Origin: an uncultured Ruminococcus sp.
Lineage (GTDB): Bacteria > Bacillota > Clostridia > Oscillospirales > Acutalibacteraceae
Reading direction: 5' to 3'
Assembly (NCBI GenBank): GCA_902773065.1
Contig: CACYDD010000126.1
Span: forward strand, 1 to 11,159
DNA: 11,159 nt
How positions within the stretch are numbered: position 1 is the stretch's first letter; the number at the start of each line of letters is the position of its first letter. The notes beneath the pieces were generated by a model. The model ran no database searches and was not told the origin of the DNA. It saw only the letters and a list, made by a program, of their open reading frames with translations. This document shows, in pieces, positions 6,230-11,159 of this stretch. The position numbers were made by a program, and so were the translations under genes.

Positions 6230-7327
6230 ATGAAACTCGGAATCGTAGGTCTGCCGAATGTCGGCAAAAGTACACTGTTCAATGCTATTACCAATGCAGG
6301 CGCACAGTCTGCCAATTATCCGTTCTGTACGATTGAACCGAATGTAGGCGTGGTAGCTGTTCCCGACAGCCGTCTGGATAAGCTTGCGGAAATGTATGAC
6401 CCTGATAAATACACCCCTGCCACGATTGAATTTGTAGATATCGCAGGTCTTGTCAAGGGAGCCTCAAAGGGCGAAGGTCTCGGAAATAAATTCCTTGCCA
6501 ATATCCGTGAGGTCGATGCCATCGTTCATGTGGTACGTTGCTTTGAAAATGATGATATCATTCATGTTGACGGCAGTATTGACCCGAAAAGAGATATCGA
6601 TACCATTAATGTAGAACTGATCCTTTCTGATATCGAAATGATCGACAGAAGAATTGAAAAAACACAGAAGCTCATCAAGGGCGATAAGAAATATCAGACT
6701 GACCTTGATTTCTTCAAGCGTGTCAAGGAAGTACTTGACGAGGGCAAGGCAGCACGTTCCATTGAATGTACCGAGGAAGAAGCGGAGCTTCTGGAAAGCG
6801 TGGCACTGCTCACAAACAAACCAATCATCTATGCTGCAAACCTCAGTGACAGCGACTTTAAAGACGGTGCGGTTGAAGGCAATCCGTATTTTGATAAGGT
6901 AAAGGAAATTGCGGATTCCGAACACGCCGCTGTACTCCCCATCTGTGCAGAAATTGAAGCAGAGATCTCAGGCATGGAAGAGGACGAAAAAGAACTGTTC
7001 CTTTCGGAAATGGGACTGGAACAGTCTGGTCTTGACAGACTGATCACTGCCTGCTATGACCTTCTCGGACTGATTTCCTATCTTACAGCAGGAAAGCAGG
7101 AAGTAAGAGCATGGACGATCACCAAAGGTACAAAAGCACCCCAGGCGGCAGGCAAAATACATACCGATTTTGAGCGTGGCTTTATCCGTGCGGAAGTAGT
7201 CGCTTATGATGACCTGATGGCTTGTGGTTCTATGACAGCGGCTAAAGAAAAAGGACTTGTCCGTTCCGAAGGCAAGGAATATGTCATGAAGGATGGCGAC
7301 ATTGTTCTGTTCCGCTTTAACGTATAA
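6230..7327 (+). CDS. ychF: Redox-/ribosome-associated P-loop ATPase YchF (OLA1 family)
   Basis: YchF is a universally conserved Obg-family nucleotide hydrolase that binds ribosomes and is linked to translation and stress responses. At 365 residues it has the usual length. The P-loop GLPNVGKST is at 7-15, the G3 motif DIAG is at 70-73 followed by the glycine-rich GLVKGASKGEGLGNKF, a coiled-coil helical insert covers about 128-190, and the C-terminal TGS-type domain covers about 280-365 (IHTDFERGFIRAEVV and DGDIVLFRF). The base-specificity motif at 204-207 reads NLSD where the family usually has NxxE, which gives ATP preference. Asp for Glu is a mild change. AAGGAG lies 11 bases before the ATG, a slightly long spacing. 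It has its own promoter and ends at a terminator shared with the convergent gene. A partner gene such as pth is not adjacent. Confidence 0.96.
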   Translation: MKLGIVGLPNVGKSTLFNAITNAGAQSANYPFCTIEPNVGVVAVPDSRLDKLAEMYDPDKYTPATIEFVDIAGLVKGASKGEGLGNKFLANIREVDAIVHVVRCFENDDIIHVDGSIDPKRDIDTINVELILSDIEMIDRRIEKTQKLIKGDKKYQTDLDFFKRVKEVLDEGKAARSIECTEEEAELLESVALLTNKPIIYAANLSDSDFKDGAVEGNPYFDKVKEIADSEHAAVLPICAEIEAEISGMEEDEKELFLSEMGLEQSGLDRLITACYDLLGLISYLTAGKQEVRAWTITKGTKAPQAAGKIHTDFERGFIRAEVVAYDDLMACGSMTAAKEKGLVRSEGKEYVMKDGDIVLFRFNV

Positions 7328-7378
7328 TTGAGGATTCTGGGGTCAGAATTCAGAGTTCAGGTATTTGCCCCGAAGTAA

Positions 7379-7420
7379 AAAAACCGGTCAGCGAACCATT
7401 GAATTCGCTGACCGGTTTTT
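7379..7420. terminator. Bidirectional terminator between ychF and the carboxypeptidase gene
   Basis: Arms 7379-7395 and 7404-7420 form a perfect 17-bp stem around an 8-base loop. A-runs at the left base and T-runs at the right give a U-tail on both strands. It sits between two convergent genes, 52 bases past the ychF stop and 15 bases past the stop of the minus-strand gene. Confidence 0.92.
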
Positions 7421-7434
7421 ATTTTGTTTAGAAA

Positions 7435-8772
7435 TCAGAATTTTCTGTATTTTTTGACAGGTCTGTGTGCCTGCTTTTTACGGTTATATACAGTTACAAT
7501 TATTATGTAAGTGAATATCAGAACTGCGATAATGATCACTGCTATGATAAACCATCGTGAGGTTGCGATTGTTTTCAGTCCGTCCATTGCCGTCAGCAAA
7601 TCGCTTCTGTCTACAGATTCACTTGCCAGAAGATCGATCGTGGCAAGCTCCTGATTGGCATAGCTGAGCGTTACCGTGCCGACTTTGTCGCCCTCTTTAA
7701 CAGGGGCATCGATCGTTTCCGGAACATTGTAAATTTTGTCAATACTTTCGATTTCAACATTATCGGGCATAATAGTAGAGTAACCTTTTGCAGGCGCAAG
7801 CTGGATCTTATCCTTGTTCCATGCGTAATTGATATTAATTTCCTTGACCAGATCATTCTTTTCAATGATTGATTTGATCGACAGGTTATCAAACGCCCAG
7901 TCATACAGGTTGGCGGAATCGATCATTGCACCGTTGTCATAGGATTCACCGTTTTCATCCTCATATGGTGCGCCATAGGCAACGCACAAATAGGTATATC
8001 CGTCCTTTGTTGCTGTCGAAACAAGGCAATAGCCAGAATCGTTTCCTGTTGAGCCTGTTTTGATGCCCGAGGCATAGGGATAATAATAGTCGCCGCCTCT
8101 TGATTCATCGATCATATAATTTGTAGTGATAAGAAATCTGTCGTCCCCCAGACAATCCGAGGAGGTCATATTGGAGATTTCTGAAAACTGCGGCATGGTA
8201 AGCGCATATTTCGCGATCTTCGCCATATCGGAAACAGTAGTATAATGGTTCGGGTCATTCAGTCCGTGCGGATTGGCAAAATGTGTACCCTCACAACCGA
8301 GTTCTTTCGCTTTGGCATTCATCTTGTCAACAAATTTCGATATATCCCCCTTGCCGACATAATCTGCAAGAATCATTGCCGCATCATTTCCCGAAGGGAT
8401 CATCAGACAGCAAAGCAGCTGATAAATACTGAGCTTTTCGTTTTCTTCCAGCCCTGCTACAGAACTTCCTGTTCCGTCAAGCTGCCGGAGAACACTTCCC
8501 TTTACCGTAACAAAGGTATTTTCAAAATCGCTGATATTCTCGGCGGTAATAATATAAGTCATGATTTTAGTGGTAGAAGCAGGAAAACGTCTTGCGTTTG
8601 CCTCTTTGGAATAAACCACTGTTGCTGTGTCAAGATTTTCAAGGTACAAAGATTTGCTTGCGGTTTCAAAATCAATATTAAAAGTGGCAGCATTCGCCGT
8701 GTTCTGAGGAAATATCATCAATGATGACAAAAAAACCATAAAGGCTGTTAAAATTGTCATGATTTTTTTCAT
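7435..8772 (-). CDS. D-alanyl-D-alanine carboxypeptidase (peptidase family S11, low-molecular-weight PBP)
   Basis: The enzyme trims the terminal D-Ala from peptidoglycan pentapeptides outside the membrane, limiting cross-linking. A signal peptide covers about residues 1-29 (MKKIMTILTAFMVFLSS, ending near TANAA). All three catalytic motifs are present: SxxK as STTK at 66-69, SxN as SGN at 127-129, and KTG at 238-240. A beta-rich C-terminal domain follows. The chain ends in a membrane helix (about 407-429) and a basic tail (NRKKQAHRPVKKYRKF). Family members such as E. coli PBP5 are usually held by an amphipathic helix, whereas here the anchor looks like a true transmembrane helix, as in many Clostridia. 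Length, 445 residues, is normal. AGGAG is 13 bases before the ATG, which is long. A TATAAT (8796-8801) lies just upstream but has no good -35. It is DacA/DacF-like; the exact paralogue is not decided. Confidence 0.95.
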   Translation of the reverse strand: MKKIMTILTAFMVFLSSLMIFPQNTANAATFNIDFETASKSLYLENLDTATVVYSKEANARRFPASTTKIMTYIITAENISDFENTFVTVKGSVLRQLDGTGSSVAGLEENEKLSIYQLLCCLMIPSGNDAAMILADYVGKGDISKFVDKMNAKAKELGCEGTHFANPHGLNDPNHYTTVSDMAKIAKYALTMPQFSEISNMTSSDCLGDDRFLITTNYMIDESRGGDYYYPYASGIKTGSTGNDSGYCLVSTATKDGYTYLCVAYGAPYEDENGESYDNGAMIDSANLYDWAFDNLSIKSIIEKNDLVKEININYAWNKDKIQLAPAKGYSTIMPDNVEIESIDKIYNVPETIDAPVKEGDKVGTVTLSYANQELATIDLLASESVDRSDLLTAMDGLKTIATSRWFIIAVIIIAVLIFTYIIIVTVYNRKKQAHRPVKKYRKF

Positions 8773-8923
8773 AGAAAAATTCCAACTCCTGTGCTATTAT
8801 ATTAATATAAAGATTAATTCATGAAATTGTTACATAATAATATTTTACATTATTTCAGCGTAAAACTCAAATGCAATTATGCTAAATTTTACAACAAATA
8901 TTGCGGGAAATGTAGTAATTATT

Positions 8924-8928
8924 AAGGG
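8924..8928 (+). promoter_or_regulatory. Ribosome site that decides the start of the phosphoesterase gene
   Basis: AAGGG directly touches an ATG at 8929, leaving no spacing for that codon, but is 9 bases before a TTG at 8938. The TTG is therefore the better start, giving MVYITGDIHG, which places the metal motif where this family usually has it. I saw no convincing promoter in the 8773-8923 gap on this strand. Confidence 0.5.
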
Positions 8929-8937
8929 ATGATAAAG

Positions 8938-9597
8938 TTGGTATATATTACAGGAGATATTCATGGCGAATATAAACGCTTTGAAAACAAAAAACTAAAA
9001 AAGTTAAATGAAAACGACTGCCTGATCGTATGCGGAGATTTCGGCTTTATCTGGAATAATTCCAATAAAGAGAAACAGATCCTGAAAAAAATCTGTGACA
9101 AAAAATATAAGACTCTGTTTGTTGACGGAACACATGAAAATTTTGCACTGTTAGAGCAGTATCCCGTTGTAGAACTGTACGGCGGTCGTGCCAGAAAAAT
9201 CGGCGGAAATCTTTATCATCTTCTTCGCGGCGAAATTTATACGATCGAGGACAAAACCTATTTCACCTTCGGCGGCGGCGAAAGCACCGACAGAGATCTC
9301 CGGAAAGAAAACGGCACATGGTGGGTTCAGGAGCAGCCAACGATGATAGAGATGCAGTATGCTGTTGAACAGCTTGACAAAATCGAGAGAACGGTTGATT
9401 ATGTCATCACACACCAGCCGCCTATGACAGATATGGCACTTTTAGAACGTAAACATACAGTAAATCCCCTTGCAACATTTTTTGACGAGCTTTCTCAGAA
9501 TATCACCTACAAAAAATGGTATTTCGGCTGCCTTCACAAAAACAAAAAAGTACGGCATTCGCAATGTCTCTTTACGGATATTGTAAAAATCACATAA
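8938..9597 (+). CDS. Calcineurin-like metallophosphoesterase
   Basis: A cytosolic 219-residue protein of the two-metal phosphoesterase fold; the substrate is unknown. Visible motifs are GDIHG (6-10, with D7 and H9), GDFG (33-36), GTHE (64-67) in place of the usual GNHE, THQPP (158-162, with H159), and GCLH (197-200) in place of GHxH. The Asn and one His that normally bind metal thus read as Thr and Cys. I believe this pattern is common in a clostridial subgroup, so it may be a subfamily trait rather than loss of function. The segment FTFGGGESTDRD (109-120) is also typical of that group. The start could be ATG 8929, adding three residues, but ribosome-site spacing favours TTG 8938. Its neighbours are a divergent carboxypeptidase gene and a downstream secreted-protein gene, each apparently separate. 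No terminator is evident after it. Confidence 0.85.
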   Translation: MVYITGDIHGEYKRFENKKLKKLNENDCLIVCGDFGFIWNNSNKEKQILKKICDKKYKTLFVDGTHENFALLEQYPVVELYGGRARKIGGNLYHLLRGEIYTIEDKTYFTFGGGESTDRDLRKENGTWWVQEQPTMIEMQYAVEQLDKIERTVDYVITHQPPMTDMALLERKHTVNPLATFFDELSQNITYKKWYFGCLHKNKKVRHSQCLFTDIVKIT

Positions 9598-9633
9598 CAT
9601 TCAAACCACTGAATTTTTTCTTATTTGAAGTTC

Positions 9634-9662
9634 TTGTATTATGACCCGTTTTTATGTATAAT
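9634..9662 (+). promoter_or_regulatory. Probable promoter of the FN3-repeat protein gene
   Basis: A perfect -10, TATAAT (9657-9662), lies 17 bases after a weak TTGTAT (9634-9639). The leader of about 40 bases contains a short AT-rich inverted repeat (GAATTAT 9664-9670, ATAATTC 9682-9688) and AGGAGGT at 9698-9704. Confidence 0.45.
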
Positions 9663-9708
9663 AGAATTATTGAATTTATTCATAATTCAAAATTTTCAGG
9701 AGGTCATT

Positions 9709-11159
9709 ATGGGAAAAAGGTTTATTTCAATCATGCTCGTAACCGCTCTTTTAGTATCTGCGGCAGCCACATCTGTTTCCGCAGTACAGGGCGAACCGGA
9801 TACCGGAACGAGTACATCCGATACGATCGGAGTAAAAACACAAACACCGCTGATTACGGCAGTACTGCCAACGCAAAGCGGTTTTAAAATCACTTGGGCG
9901 GCACTTTCGGGGGCAGCCAAATACAGACTTCTGTATAAAACCGGTAATTCTGACTGGAACATTCTGGCAGACCTTACTGCAACAGAATATGTTCATGAGA
10001 ATCTCAACAACAATACAGAATATACCTATACAGTAGCAGCATTTGACGAAAATGATGAGGAACTCAACGACTACGCATCCGTCGGAACGACTTGTAAATT
10101 TCTGCAGTCGCCTGAGATCACTTCCGCTGCAAGCATATACGGCGGTCTGAAAATCATCTGGAAAAAAACGGAAGGAACAGCAAAATACCGGCTTTATGTC
10201 AAAAATGGCTCTGCATGGAAACAGCTTACCGATACAACAGACACATCTTATACAGATAAGTCTGTTACGTCAGGTCAGTCCTACACCTATACGGTGCAGT
10301 GTATCTCATCAGACGGAAAAACCATGGCAAGTGCTTATAGTGAAACCGGCAAAACCGCATTATATGTAAAAGCTCCCGAAATCACAAAAATCGAAAATGT
10401 TTCGGGCGGCGCAAAAATTACCTGGACAAAGGTAAACGGTGCTGTTAAATACAGACTTCTGGTAAAAAACGGCTCTTCGTGGGCAAAGATCGGAGATACT
10501 TCGGGCACTTCACTCACTCATGCAAAACTGAACAACAATAAAAATTATACCTATACTGTTGCAGCGATCGATAACAAAGGCAAGTACCTCAGTGCCTATG
10601 ATCCGCAGGGAACATCCAATAAATATGTCAGTGCACCTGTGATCAGCAATGTTAAAAATGTATACACCGGTCTGAGTATCACCTGGAAAAAAGTAACTGG
10701 TGTAAAAAAATACAGAGTCTATGTAAAAAACGGCAGTTCATGGAATAAGCTTGCCGACACCACTGCTTTGTCCTATACCGACAAATCTGTAAAATCCGGA
10801 AAAACATATACATATAAAATACGTTGTCTGTCCTCAGACGGAAAAACACTCCTCAGTACCTACAGTGCTAAGGCAGTCAGTGCAAAATATGTAAAGGCTG
10901 CGAAAATCTCCAAAATGCAGAATACGTCGGAAGGAACAAAAATCACATGGACAAAGGTAACGGGAGCGGTGACCTACAGACTAATGGTTAAAAATGGTTC
11001 TTCCTGGAAAAAAGTCGGAGATACCAAATCGCTTTCACTGGTTCATAAAGGATTAAAAAGCAACCGCCGTTACACCTATACGGTAAGAGCACTGGATAAA
11101 AACGGTAAGGATATCAGCGGTTATAATCTTCTGGGTTGGTCAAATACCTATCTGAAAGC
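9709..11159 (+). CDS. Secreted fibronectin type III-like repeat protein, 3' end outside the window
   Basis: AGGAGGT (9698-9704) lies four bases before the ATG, and the frame stays open for 483 codons to the right edge. Residues 1-25 are a signal peptide (MGKRFISIMLVTALLVSAAATSVSA). A short Thr/Ser-rich linker follows. Five tandem beta-sandwich units then begin near residues 46, 133, 221, 308 and 396, each 87-88 residues, with the FN3-like core ITW-x-x-x-x-G-x-x-x-Y-R and a late YTYTV strand. No catalytic domain, sortase motif, dockerin or cell-wall-binding repeat is visible so far, so the working part may lie past the edge. Such FN3 arrays act as spacers or adhesive modules in exported proteins of gut Clostridia. 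The protein probably functions outside the cell, but its partner or substrate is unknown. Confidence 0.9.
   Translation, partial: MGKRFISIMLVTALLVSAAATSVSAVQGEPDTGTSTSDTIGVKTQTPLITAVLPTQSGFKITWAALSGAAKYRLLYKTGNSDWNILADLTATEYVHENLNNNTEYTYTVAAFDENDEELNDYASVGTTCKFLQSPEITSAASIYGGLKIIWKKTEGTAKYRLYVKNGSAWKQLTDTTDTSYTDKSVTSGQSYTYTVQCISSDGKTMASAYSETGKTALYVKAPEITKIENVSGGAKITWTKVNGAVKYRLLVKNGSSWAKIGDTSGTSLTHAKLNNNKNYTYTVAAIDNKGKYLSAYDPQGTSNKYVSAPVISNVKNVYTGLSITWKKVTGVKKYRVYVKNGSSWNKLADTTALSYTDKSVKSGKTYTYKIRCLSSDGKTLLSTYSAKAVSAKYVKAAKISKMQNTSEGTKITWTKVTGAVTYRLMVKNGSSWKKVGDTKSLSLVHKGLKSNRRYTYTVRALDKNGKDISGYNLLGWSNTYLK
9844..11159 (+). repeat. Five tandem ~264-bp FN3-coding repeats in an A-B-A-B-A pattern
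   Basis: Unit starts are at about 9844, 10105, 10369, 10630 and 10894. Units 1, 3 and 5 share features such as YRLL or YRLM and YTYTVxAxD. Units 2 and 4 share LYVKNG or VYVKNG, SYTDKSV, and SSDGKT. Alternation implies the array grew by duplicating a two-domain block. The fifth unit reaches the window edge, so the array may continue. Confidence 0.8.

Noticed and set aside
7331..7367. Short repeats around ATTCTGGGGTCAGAATTCAG after ychF
   Set aside because: ATTCTG/CAGAAT and GGGG/CCCC pairs could fold weakly, but the much stronger terminator 12 bases later explains the region and no copies are seen elsewhere in the window.
8773..8937. Divergent promoter pair between the carboxypeptidase and phosphoesterase genes
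   Set aside because: AT-rich sequence gives several weak matches (for example TTTACA-N17-TGTAGT at 8888-8916 and TATAAT at 8796-8801), but the first gives almost no leader, the second has a poor -35, and none is convincing.

Overview
The window looks like chromosome from a gut-type Firmicute of the Clostridia, most probably Ruminococcus or a close Oscillospiraceae relative. This rests on the long single-chain (clade II type) PurL, strong AGGAGG-type ribosome sites, near-consensus sigma-A promoters with 17-bp spacers, moderate-to-low GC, exported fibronectin-type-III repeat proteins, and the general look of the proteins. The assignment is by eye, not by database search.

Layout from left to right. 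(1) Positions 2-112 are the tail of a secreted-type protein, followed by a perfect 16-bp stem terminator. (2) The gap from about 200 to 577 is not empty. It holds a minus-strand promoter pointing at that terminator, which may make a ~110-nt RNA, and a 180-bp palindromic MITE-like element (339-518) lying flush against the terminator of the next gene. (3) purL (minus strand, 4342 down to 578) makes the de novo purine enzyme FGAM synthase, but it carries an in-frame TGA at 1028-1030. The stop falls after the catalytic cysteine and before the catalytic His/Glu of the glutaminase domain. The remaining 149 codons are intact and in frame. (4) Positions 4625-5560 are a decaying gene for a signal-peptide protein with four C-terminal membrane helices. 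It has three separate lesions: an A7-tract frameshift, an in-frame TAG, and a second frameshift. It still has a strong promoter. (5) Positions 5637-6080 encode a SUKH (SMI1/KNR4-like) protein behind a fully consensus promoter. (6) ychF (6230-7327), a translation-associated P-loop ATPase/GTPase, converges on a D-Ala-D-Ala carboxypeptidase gene (8772-7435, minus). A bidirectional terminator lies between them. (7) A small metallophosphoesterase gene (8938-9597) follows, and then the first 483 codons of a secreted protein built from five 87-88-residue FN3-like repeats, which runs off the right edge.

The genes look like independent single-gene transcription units rather than one pathway. Each of the five plus-strand or minus-strand units from purL to ychF has its own recognisable promoter or terminator, and there are no gene overlaps. 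I see no convincing new multi-gene system. The points most worth a second look are the purL nonsense codon, the MITE at its terminator, the candidate small RNA, and the multiply broken membrane-protein gene. I saw no tRNA, rRNA, CRISPR array, transposase or phage genes.
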